Shown here piece after piece: positions 28,351 to 36,443 of a DNA stretch of 52,840 bases. Under the pieces are notes generated by a model that worked only from the letters and a program-made list of their open reading frames with translations, ran no database searches and had not been told where the DNA came from. Made by a program: the position numbers and the translations under genes. Source of the stretch: Acidobacteriaceae bacterium. GTDB taxonomy: Bacteria; Acidobacteriota; Terriglobia; Terriglobales; Acidobacteriaceae. The stretch spans positions 1 to 52,840 of the forward strand of contig JASIJX010000208.1 in assembly GCA_030049955.1 (NCBI GenBank), given 5' to 3'. How positions within the stretch are numbered: position 1 is the stretch's first letter; every line of letters starts with the position of its first letter.

Positions 28351-28427
28351 GAAATGAAGGAAGGTCTGGCTTGGAATCACAGTGGCGCGACCGCGCCGGA
28401 ATTGCACCGGCTTCTTCGCTTCATTTC
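28351..28427 (-). ncRNA. Short cobalamin riboswitch-like element before cbtB
   Basis: Read on the minus strand, the conserved core appears in order: GAAGCCGGTGCAA, CCGGCGCGGTCGCGCC, ACTGTGATT and the B12-box-like AAGCCAGACCTTC. The ends form a perfect 9-bp closing stem (GAAATGAAG with CTTCATTTC). At 77 bases it is less than half the usual length and lacks the peripheral arms. It lies 46 bases before the cbtB start codon, so it probably acts on translation of cbtB. Confidence 0.8.
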
Positions 28428-28502
28428 AAAAGACTAATTTAACCCTATTGCTCTCTATCATGTGTGTCAAGGGCTCGACTCCAGAGCTAGATTGGGGAAG
28501 AA

Positions 28503-29090
28503 ATGACTTCTCGACTGATTCTGATTGCCCATGCACCAACCGAAGCGCTGAGACGCGCTGCGTTTCCACTCAATGAGCCGATCCTAGACAGGAAAGGCTC
28601 GGAGGAGGTAGTTTGGCAAGCTCCTCGGGTGGAGCGAATCTATTTGGCTCCCGAGGTTCGGGCGCAACAAACATCTCATCTGCTGGGACTTGAAGGAGAG
28701 ATCATCGAGGAACTGCTGGACTGCGATTACGGGACCTGGCGCGGTCGGCCAATGGACGAGGTTCAGGTTGACCAACCCGATGGAATTCAAGCGTGGTTAA
28801 CCAAACCAGAGGCCGCACCGCACGGAGGAGAATCGATTGAAGATCTGATCAGCCGTGCCGGGAGATGGATGGAATCGCTGAATAGCGTAAGAAGCACAAT
28901 TGCGATTACGCATCCGGCGGTGATCCGAGCGGCGATCATATACGCCTTACGCATTCCAGCACAGACATTCTGGCGATTCGATATCCCGCCGCTTTCGTTG
29001 ACCGATTTGCGCTTTAGCCGTGATGTGTGGACTGTTCGATGCGCCGGATGTTTATTGAGAGTGTCAGTGGAGGAGGCGGTTGAACCCTAA
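28503..29090 (+). CDS. Histidine-phosphatase-fold protein with altered RHG motif
   Basis: A 195-residue protein of the phosphoglycerate-mutase/histidine-phosphatase fold. The catalytic motif, normally RHG or RHA, reads LIAHAPTE, so the histidine (H10) is kept but the preceding arginine is alanine. Later elements are kept: the region YLAPEVRAQQTSHLL, and the second histidine in IAITHPAVIRAA. A GGGGAAG site lies just before the ATG. It is divergent from cbtB and upstream of a cobalamin-riboswitch TonB receptor, so it probably belongs to the cobalt/cobalamin set. It could dephosphorylate a corrinoid precursor like CobC (a normal CobC is encoded at 40072-40632), or it may have lost phosphatase activity. 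Confidence 0.8.
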   Translation: MTSRLILIAHAPTEALRRAAFPLNEPILDRKGSEEVVWQAPRVERIYLAPEVRAQQTSHLLGLEGEIIEELLDCDYGTWRGRPMDEVQVDQPDGIQAWLTKPEAAPHGGESIEDLISRAGRWMESLNSVRSTIAITHPAVIRAAIIYALRIPAQTFWRFDIPPLSLTDLRFSRDVWTVRCAGCLLRVSVEEAVEP

Positions 29091-29157
29091 ACACAGAGTT
29101 CACAGAGTAAAACCGGTATCACGATTCTGAAAACTGTGCTATTGTGATGCTCAGACA

Positions 29158-29326
29158 TTCCAGGTGCCTGCGAGGGCATAAAAGGGAAGCCGGTGTGAGT
29201 CCGGCGCGGTCCCGCCACTGTAATCAGGACAATTGATCTTCCAGAACGCCACTCGGGTAACCGGGGAAGGCAGAGGATCAGAAGCCGCAAACAAGCAGCT
29301 TCGCCTGTAAGTCAGGAGACCTACCA
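29158..29326 (+). ncRNA. Cobalamin riboswitch before the large TonB receptor
   Basis: It has all landmark elements in order: GGGAAGCCGGTG, the core GTCCCGCCACTGTAA, an intact peripheral arm (CACTCGGGTAACCGGGGAAGG) and the B12 box GTCAGGAGACCT at 29311-29322. Length is normal. About 100 bases separate it from the receptor start, which leaves room for an expression platform. Cobalamin should repress the receptor. Confidence 0.93.
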
Positions 29327-29422
29327 GGGATGAGATTTCGATTCTTCTCCGCGTGGAAACGGGGACGATCGCTCATAAACACTGAGCCTCGCGCCTTCCA
29401 TTTCCCGCCCCGCGAGGTGCGT

Positions 29423-32400
29423 ATGTTCCATCCGAGGCTGGACTCTCTACTCTTTCTTGCCCGAAAGGCTCGTCTGTCACTTCTTTTTGCCGCATTTTTC
29501 ATTTTCGCGGCGATGTCATCGTTCGCTGCAAGTGGCGGCAGCATTTCAGGAACGGTGGCCGATCCAAGCGGCGCCGTGATTATCGGTGCAACCCTCGAAT
29601 TGGTGAATACGGCACAGCAAACGGTTTGGCAAGGCAAGAGCGATAAACAAGGCCTCTATTCGTTCCCGGACCTTCCTGTGGGCCATTACGATCTCACCGT
29701 TACTGCCGCAGGCTTTGCCTCGCAAAAGAAGACCGGGATCACAATCGATACCGATGCCGCGGTTCGGCTCGATATCGCACTTGCCATCGGAGGCCAATCC
29801 GATACCGTGACTGTATCAACCAGCACGGATGTGCAGGTCGATACAATTGCGACTCATTTGGGCGAAGTGATTTCAAGCGACCAGATGACAGCACTGCCGC
29901 TGAATGGCCGAAGCTACACGGATTTGCTGGCGATTCAGCCAGGAGTGGCGCCAATTTCGACGCTTCTGCCAAGTTCGGTGATCATGGCGGGTGTGACCGG
30001 AAGCATTGATCCTTCAGGCGATCTAAATCCTGGCAATCTTTCAATCAATGGCCAGCGGGAATCTTCCAACGGATTCATGGTGAACGGCATCGATGTGCAG
30101 GAACACATGAACGGTGGAACTTCTATCATTCCGAATCTTGACTCAATCGACGAGTTTCGAGTCCTCACAAGCAATTTTGATCCGGAGTACGGGAATTATA
30201 ACGGCGGTATGGTGACCGTGATCACCAAGGGAGGCACAAACAGGTTTCACGGCGATGCTTTTGAATTCCTCCGCAATACCGCGCTTGATGCCCGCGGGTT
30301 CTTCGATCCCACGCGTTCTACGTTTAGGCAAAACCAGTTTGGCGGCACAATAGGTGGCCCGGTGAAGCACGACAGAGTTTTCTTTTTCGTCGACTACCAG
30401 GGTACGCGCACGGACCAAGGCGTCTCGACAGGCTATATCTCAGTGCCTACAGTCGCCCAAAGAGGGGGCTCTTTCGGCGACCTTACCGGCTGTGTAAGCG
30501 GACCCTACTTCGCGAGCCTGCTCTCGCAAGAACTCGGCACCATAGTTCAGGCCAATGATCCTTATTCCAGCGCGTCCACCGGATGCACTGCAAACAGACC
30601 GGCTGTCTTTGGGACTGGCAACATCCCCCAGGCTGCATGGTCCGCTCCGGGCAAGGCGCTGCTTGGTTACATTCCGTCTCCAAACGTCAGTGCGACGCAG
30701 TATTCGACCTCGTCGTTTGCTCAGACAGTGCGGGATGACAAAGCCTCGGCCCGAGTTGACTTGAACAGCCGGATTGGCCAGATATCCGGCTACTACTTCG
30801 TCGATGACTACTACCTCGACAATCCCTATCCCGGCTCTGTTGCCGGAGCGAGCATTCCAGGCTTCGACGCCCTTTATTTCGGCAGAGCCCAACTAATATC
30901 TTTGAACGACGACAAATTGATCGGTACAAAGGGTGTGAACGAGTTTCACATTGGCTATTTGCGAAACGCCAATGTTGTCGGACAGCCTAAAGGCGGCCTT
31001 GGCGTCAGCATGGCTTCTCAGGGATTCGCTTCGGGAGCGAATGGTGGTCCTGGTATCGATGTGCAGGCACCACAATTTGAGGGAGTCGAGAATATTACGT
31101 TTCCCACCTTCGTGATGGGCGTGCCAATCACCAATATGACTCAGATCAACGATACGTACTACGTAAGCGATGGATTCACTCGAGTTCAGGGAGCGCATAC
31201 CCTCAAGTTCGGTGGACAGTTCCATATCGACCAGGTAAACGACTATCCCAATGGCACCTTCAATGGGACGTTCAATATTGACGGCACGGAAACAGGCGAT
31301 CCCTTCGCTGATTTTCTGCTCGGAATTGCGAGCAATTTTACGCAGTCATCCGGTTCGCCGCTCTATCTGCGGAATCGTTATGAAGGGATTTACGGCCAGG
31401 ACAGTTGGCATGCGCGCAACGATCTGACCCTTAACGCGGGTCTTCGTTGGGACATCATCATGCCGTTCTGGGAGAAATACGGCCAGATCCAGACCTGGGT
31501 TCCCAATGCCGAATCTACTCTTTACCCAGGTGCGCTCCCCGGGCTGTTGGTGGCCGGCGATCCGGGCATTCCCAAAACACTCGCTCCAACTGGCTACAAG
31601 AACCTAGCGCCGAGAATCGGACTCGCCTATTCCCCGAGGATCGATCACGGATTTCTGAAGGGGTTATTCGGCGGCGGCAAGGGCAGCGTTCGGGCCAGCT
31701 ATGGCATTTTCTATACAGAGTTTCCTGGCTTGGCGGCCGGAATTATGTACGGCGTGCCGCCCTTTGGCTATAACTATTTGAGCCCGGCTCCACCGCTGAT
31801 GACGACACCCTTTATTACAGCCGCTACAGGTGTCAATAATGGGCAGCGGTTCCCGTTCGCGTTTCCGCCGCACAACGTATCTGCATCAAGCCCCGACCGG
31901 TCCGTCAACTGGGCCAACTTCGCACCGCTTTCAGCCGACCCGTTCTTCAACTCTCATGCGCTCGTGCCCTACATCAATAACTATATGCTTTCGATCGAAC
32001 GTCAACTTACGCCCAGCGCTTTGTTGACCGTGAGCTATGTGGGCAACCAGGGGCATCGCATTCTCGCTGTTGCGTCGGTAAATCTCGGCAATCCCGCGCT
32101 CTGCCTCAGCCTCGCAAGCCAGGGCTGCGGGCCTTTCGGCGAAGATAACACCTATACTTCTACGTCCGGTGCCGCTATTTACGGGACCCGCAATCTTGCT
32201 GGGGATCAAGATACGTACGGAGCACCCATTACGACGGGCGAAAATTACGGCGAGAATACTGCGGACAATTCAGTGGCCAACTCCAACTACAACTCGCTGG
32301 AGTCCACCCTGCGGTATCAAAGCAACGGCTCCAAGTTGCTCTTGAGCTATGCCTATGCAAAATCAATCGATCAAGGCTCTAACCTTGGCGAACAGATTGA

Positions 32401-32995
32401 CCCCCTCAATCCGAGACAGACTCGCGCGATCTCGGCCTGGGATCAGAGGCAGAGCTTCGAAGCGAGCTACACATGGGCGCTTCCATTTGTCGCTGTCCTC
32501 CATAAAAGCAATCGCCTCACCGATGACTGGAGCCTTTCCGGTACAAGTCGTTTCGCGACAGGGTTTCCCGTGACACTCTTCGACAACTCGGATAATTCGC
32601 TACTAGGCACTCTTGGTAATGGAGTGAACAATTATCTGCTCGATACACCGCAATATTTGCCGGGGCCACTTCAGGTGAACACGAACGGCCGTAATGGAAA
32701 ACCAGCCTTCAATACAGCACTCTTTCCGGAGGAGAATCCTGGCCAATTGGGCAACGCGAAGCGCCGCATGTTTTATGGGCCTGGAATTGAGAACTTCGAC
32801 ATGACATTGCAAAAAAATGTGCGAATTGAATCGAGTTCGCTTGAATTGCGTCTGGAGGCATTCAATGTTTTCAATCACGCACAGTTTTATGGTCCGGCCT
32901 CGGTCGATGGGCAAGAAGAAGATCCGAACTTTGGCCAGATCGTGAGCGCGCAAGCTCCACGGTTGGTGCAACTAGTTGCGAAGTTGTCATTTTGA
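29423..32995 (+). CDS. Cobalamin-regulated Oar-like TonB-dependent receptor
   Basis: A 1190-residue outer-membrane receptor. A signal peptide (SLLFAAFFIFAAMSSFA, ending near residue 36) precedes a carboxypeptidase-regulatory-like domain (ISGTVADPSGAVIIGATLEL). The plug (LPLNGRSYTDLLAIQPGV, SINGQRESSNGFMVNGID, FRVLTSNFDPEYGNYNGG) and a large barrel ending VAKLSF follow. The form matches the Acidobacteriota/Bacteroidota Oar-like receptors. I chose ATG 29423 because GAGG precedes it and it starts the signal peptide; the ATG at 29330 in the same frame lies at the end of the riboswitch and would add 31 Arg-rich residues. Regulation by the riboswitch points to cobalamin or another corrinoid as substrate. 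A decayed PepSY gene follows. Confidence 0.9.
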   Translation: MFHPRLDSLLFLARKARLSLLFAAFFIFAAMSSFAASGGSISGTVADPSGAVIIGATLELVNTAQQTVWQGKSDKQGLYSFPDLPVGHYDLTVTAAGFASQKKTGITIDTDAAVRLDIALAIGGQSDTVTVSTSTDVQVDTIATHLGEVISSDQMTALPLNGRSYTDLLAIQPGVAPISTLLPSSVIMAGVTGSIDPSGDLNPGNLSINGQRESSNGFMVNGIDVQEHMNGGTSIIPNLDSIDEFRVLTSNFDPEYGNYNGGMVTVITKGGTNRFHGDAFEFLRNTALDARGFFDPTRSTFRQNQFGGTIGGPVKHDRVFFFVDYQGTRTDQGVSTGYISVPTVAQRGGSFGDLTGCVSGPYFASLLSQELGTIVQANDPYSSASTGCTANRPAVFGTGNIPQAAWSAPGKALLGYIPSPNVSATQYSTSSFAQTVRDDKASARVDLNSRIGQISGYYFVDDYYLDNPYPGSVAGASIPGFDALYFGRAQLISLNDDKLIGTKGVNEFHIGYLRNANVVGQPKGGLGVSMASQGFASGANGGPGIDVQAPQFEGVENITFPTFVMGVPITNMTQINDTYYVSDGFTRVQGAHTLKFGGQFHIDQVNDYPNGTFNGTFNIDGTETGDPFADFLLGIASNFTQSSGSPLYLRNRYEGIYGQDSWHARNDLTLNAGLRWDIIMPFWEKYGQIQTWVPNAESTLYPGALPGLLVAGDPGIPKTLAPTGYKNLAPRIGLAYSPRIDHGFLKGLFGGGKGSVRASYGIFYTEFPGLAAGIMYGVPPFGYNYLSPAPPLMTTPFITAATGVNNGQRFPFAFPPHNVSASSPDRSVNWANFAPLSADPFFNSHALVPYINNYMLSIERQLTPSALLTVSYVGNQGHRILAVASVNLGNPALCLSLASQGCGPFGEDNTYTSTSGAAIYGTRNLAGDQDTYGAPITTGENYGENTADNSVANSNYNSLESTLRYQSNGSKLLLSYAYAKSIDQGSNLGEQIDPLNPRQTRAISAWDQRQSFEASYTWALPFVAVLHKSNRLTDDWSLSGTSRFATGFPVTLFDNSDNSLLGTLGNGVNNYLLDTPQYLPGPLQVNTNGRNGKPAFNTALFPEENPGQLGNAKRRMFYGPGIENFDMTLQKNVRIESSSLELRLEAFNVFNHAQFYGPASVDGQEEDPNFGQIVSAQAPRLVQLVAKLSF

Positions 32996-33785
32996 TCCAA
33001 GGTCATGAAGGCAAACCCTCCAAAGGTGCTTCCCGGAACAATGAGCGGATCGGCAGCGAGATTGCCGATCCGTCGCTGGGTGTGCATCGCCACCTCTGGG
33101 CCGGAATTGGTCTCGGGCTATGGCTTGTCATGCTCGGCTTCACGGGCAGCGCCCTTGTCTATCAGCACTCTTTGCGGCAGGTCTTTGAGCGCGGAAGAAA
33201 ATCATGCCGGGCCTGCCACCCTTTCTTATCGATCAACTGATGGCACGAGTGCATCAGCAACGGCTCGATCTAGCAGTTGTCGATATCGACGGCTTGGAAT
33301 ACACGAATAGCGCCTTAGAACTGCTCATCGTCCTGCCGCCGCGACAGGTCCGGGGAAGCGCTCGCATTACCTTCTAGTCGATCCAGGCGCTGGCGAAATC
33401 GGCGCTATGCAAAGCTCCCCGGAACATTCATGAGATCTGTTGCCCAGCTGCATTACAACTTGATGAGCGGAGAGATTGGCTTAGCGTTGAACGCTTTTGC
33501 AGGGGCCTTGAGATCTTCTTTGCAATAACCGTGATCCTTTGAAGGGGAAAGGCGAAATGGAAGAGCGGACTTCGGATATAGATTAGAGGGCCACCGCCGC
33601 TCAGCTAAGGTTCTAGCTGCCCACCGGACTGCAGACGTGCCGATTGTAATTCGAGCGGTCATTTTGCTTCGCCCCTGCACTATGGAACCATCGGTGGGCA
33701 CGTAACGCGCGTGCTTTGGATATTCCTGGGGCTTACTCCCACAGTCTTGCTCATTAAAGTCTTCGTCATTTGGCGTAAACGACTT
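32992..33785 (+). pseudogene. PepSY-TM protein pseudogene
   Basis: Pieces of a PepSY-associated transmembrane protein lie in order but in different frames. They are HRHLWAGIGLGLWLVMLGFTG, then LALELL-type text (SALELLIVLPPRQ), HYLLVDPGAGEIGAMQ, SVAQLHYNLMSGEIG, EIFFAITVIL and LHYGTIGGHVTRVLW-IFLGLTPTVLL. At least four frame changes and several stop codons separate them, and the part between the third and the last membrane segments (roughly 150 residues in relatives) is missing. It directly follows the cobalamin-regulated receptor, where an intact PepSY gene would be expected. The intact copy at 14636-16033 shows the normal layout. Confidence 0.8.
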
Positions 33786-33931
33786 GCTGCCGACGCAATG
33801 GCGGCGCAAAGGGCGATTAAGGATGATGCCAGACTGGTACAAGGCTGGGCTCGTACTCAAAGAAGAAAACGCTCGCGCTCCAAGGTTCGTTCAGTTCGAC
33901 AGGCGGTTTTTCCTCTTGAGGAAGCTTATTG

Positions 33932-34393
33932 TTACACGCGCTGATGATCGAAAGACTCTCTTAGACCGTAGAGGGATGGTGGATGGACTCTCATATCAAG
34001 AACAAAGCGATGAAGGATGCCCTTGCTGATGGCGCGGCGTCCACGTGCGCCATTGTTGAAGGAGCAATTAATCGCGAAAAGAGTTCGAAGAGCATGCTCT
34101 CGTTGAGGGCGACGCGCTGGAAGCACGAAAATACCTGCCCACGGCTCCGGATTCTGAACACAGGCAGGGTCAGGATAAGTTCTCGGCGCAATGATTAATA
34201 CCTTCCGGACGTCTCCTGACATGGATGTTCCGAGCGTGAATCTGTCGGCAAGCCGAGACGATTGTAGTGTCGACTTAAGATTCCGCAAGTCACTCTCCGC
34301 GAACTCGTCCGAATTAAATACGAAGTCAACTCCCGCACGCTCCAGGTGCTCTAGCAGTTTCACTCGCTTTGGCTCGCGATACCAGTGCGTCAT
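33932..34393 (-). CDS. Hypothetical protein coupled to cobD, possibly decayed
   Basis: I do not recognise this 153-residue product. The ATG overlaps the cobD stop codon (ATGA), the same coupling used throughout the operon, which is the main reason to list it. The first 95 residues look protein-like (LEHLERAGVDFVFNSDEF, SGDVRKVLIIAPRTY), while the last 50 are Arg-rich and low in structure. It may therefore be a gene whose 3' part was lost or frameshifted. It converges with the PepSY pseudogene, which fits a decaying junction. Low confidence that a functional protein is made. Confidence 0.35.
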   Translation of the reverse strand: MTHWYREPKRVKLLEHLERAGVDFVFNSDEFAESDLRNLKSTLQSSRLADRFTLGTSMSGDVRKVLIIAPRTYPDPACVQNPEPWAGIFVLPARRPQREHALRTLFAINCSFNNGARGRRAISKGILHRFVLDMRVHPPSLYGLRESFDHQRV

Positions 34394-35478
34394 TGGCCGT
34401 CTTTGACCTCACATGAAAGACCTTCAATGAGGCGCTCATTGTCCGCGTTAGTGCGAACTGCAACGCGCAAATAGCGATCATCCAAAGCCTCATAGTTGGC
34501 ACAATTGCGCAAGACAATGCCGTGCTCTCGGATCATGCGTTCCCAGAATTGCTTACAACCGATGGAGCCGGGCAAGCGTAGAAGGAGGAAATTGGCTGCG
34601 GAGGGATAAACATGGATGCCAAGCTTCGAAATGGCCGCATGCAGATGGCTCCGGCGTTCCTTGTTAACCATGATCGTGTGTTTCGCGTAAGTTTCATCCT
34701 GCACTGCGATCTCAGCCGCCAGAGAAGCCAATGAAGTGACAGACCATGGCGCGATCGCCTCCTGCAGTCGGTTGCAGAGTTCCGCATTGGCTGTCGCATA
34801 GGCAACGCGCAGTCCGGCAATACCGAAGAACTTCGTCACGGAACGGAATACGATGAGATTTGCGAAGCGATCGATCTTACCCGCTAAAGAAGCTTCCGGG
34901 CAGTAGTCGATAAATGCCTCATCGAGAAGAACATAAATGTTGCGGTCTGCTGCACGTTCAACGATGCGAAGCATTGTGTCGCGGGGACACAGGAGGCCTG
35001 ATGGATTCTGAGGGTTGGCGAGAAGTATGGCGCCGCAGGAGTCGCGGAACAGATCAGCGGCATCGCAATTGAAGTCGAAATCGGGCGTTAGGATGTGAGG
35101 AATCAATTCGATTCGGGATCGCTGCAGCACTCTGCGGTACTCGACGAATGCGGGTACCGGAACGAGGCATGTCCGAGCACGAAGGATCAGAAGTACAGCT
35201 TCAAGTAGCGGGACAAAGCCGCTTGCTACCGCAACATTCTCAGGCTGGACTCCGCAGTAGCGAGCCAGGGACTGCCTAAGCTCCATTTCGCCGAGATCCG
35301 GATAATTCGTGAGCATCAAAGGCTCATTGATGGCCTGGTGCAAGGCGATAGGTACTGACGGCGGCGGGCCGTCGGGATTAACATTCGCGCTGAAATCGAG
35401 AAGCTCAGAAATCGGAATCCCAAAATGATTCGCGATCTCCCGCAGTTGCCCTCCGTGGAGCGGTCTTATTTCCGTCAT
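34390..35478 (-). CDS. cobD: CobD-type threonine-phosphate decarboxylase (class I/II aminotransferase fold)
   Basis: A 362-residue PLP enzyme with the start MTEIRPLHGGQLREIANHF, the substrate-binding FSANVNPDGPP, LANPQNPSGLL and the PLP lysine in RSVTKFFGIAGLR. In cobalamin synthesis it makes (R)-1-amino-2-propanol phosphate, which CbiB attaches to adenosylcobyric acid. It starts on an ATG overlapping the cbiB stop codon. An upstream start in the same frame is rejected because it lies inside cbiB. This naming follows the Salmonella convention. Confidence 0.9.
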   Translation of the reverse strand: MTEIRPLHGGQLREIANHFGIPISELLDFSANVNPDGPPPSVPIALHQAINEPLMLTNYPDLGEMELRQSLARYCGVQPENVAVASGFVPLLEAVLLILRARTCLVPVPAFVEYRRVLQRSRIELIPHILTPDFDFNCDAADLFRDSCGAILLANPQNPSGLLCPRDTMLRIVERAADRNIYVLLDEAFIDYCPEASLAGKIDRFANLIVFRSVTKFFGIAGLRVAYATANAELCNRLQEAIAPWSVTSLASLAAEIAVQDETYAKHTIMVNKERRSHLHAAISKLGIHVYPSAANFLLLRLPGSIGCKQFWERMIREHGIVLRNCANYEALDDRYLRVAVRTNADNERLIEGLSCEVKDGQ

Positions 35479-36443
35479 TTGCCTCTCCGCGGCCGGAAGT
35501 ACGCGCACAGGAGCACGCCGGTGCCCAGGCCCAGTAGCGCAACAGTGGATACGATGCGAATGGCTTTGCGAGCGTCGGCGGGCCGCGGCGACTGGAATTC
35601 CTCGCCGATTAGTTCAGCCGCAATGAACTTGCCTTGATAGAAATTTCCCCCACCAAGCCGAACTCCAAGCGCTCCCGCCATCGCGCTTTCGGGCTGGCCG
35701 GCATTTGGGCTTTTGTGATTGTTGCCATCCCGCAACCAAATCCTCCATGCATTACGCGCCTCTGCTTTTGACAGCAAGGAGTCAGCCACAATCGCGAGTG
35801 CGGTCAGCCTTGCTGGAACAAAGTTCGCTGCATCATCCAGACGCGCCGCTGTTTTGCCGAAATAGAAATAACGATCGTCTGCATGGCCAATCATGGAGTC
35901 CAGTGTGTTGACAGCCTTGTACGCCATTGACAGCGGGACACCACCCAGGCTCATGTAAAACAGAGGAGCAGCCACGCCATCCGAGGCGTTTTCGGCCACA
36001 GTCTCAATGACGGCCCGGCTGATTTCTTGCGTGTCGAGGTTCTCCGTGTCCCGCCCAACGATGCGTGCCAGGCGGCGGCGCGCCAGCAAAATATCTTCAG
36101 CCTCGAGAGCAGTCAGCACAAGCGCCGCTTCATCCTGCAGGTTGCGGGCTGCGAGACATGTCCAACCAAGAACGATCTCAGTAAGCGAGCCAATGAACTT
36201 CGAGTGGCGATAGGCCATAGCGATGATTCGCCGCGTCAGGAAATAGGTCGCGGCCACAATCGTTGCAGTGAGTGCAGCACCGGCCAGCATTTCGGTTTTG
36301 GGGCTCTGATCTGGCTTGCGCAAAAGAGCCTCGCCCCGTGTAATGGCCCATCCCACGAGCCGGACCGGGTGCGGAAGCCACTCAGGGTCTCCGGCCATCT
36401 CGTCTGTCAAGTGAACAGCCGGAAGCAGCAGGCAGCGGTTCAT
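35475..36443 (-). CDS. cbiB: Adenosylcobinamide-phosphate synthase CbiB
   Basis: A 322-residue membrane protein with the family N-terminus (LTDEMAGDPEWLPHPVRLVG). Further conserved blocks are ENASDGVAAPLFYMSLGGVP and AYKAVNTLDSMIGHADDRY, and the C-terminal hydrophobic helix is present. It condenses adenosylcobyric acid with aminopropanol phosphate, the product of the next gene. ATGA overlaps join it to cbiP before and cobD after it. Confidence 0.93.
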   Translation of the reverse strand: MNRCLLLPAVHLTDEMAGDPEWLPHPVRLVGWAITRGEALLRKPDQSPKTEMLAGAALTATIVAATYFLTRRIIAMAYRHSKFIGSLTEIVLGWTCLAARNLQDEAALVLTALEAEDILLARRRLARIVGRDTENLDTQEISRAVIETVAENASDGVAAPLFYMSLGGVPLSMAYKAVNTLDSMIGHADDRYFYFGKTAARLDDAANFVPARLTALAIVADSLLSKAEARNAWRIWLRDGNNHKSPNAGQPESAMAGALGVRLGGGNFYQGKFIAAELIGEEFQSPRPADARKAIRIVSTVALLGLGTGVLLCAYFRPRRGK

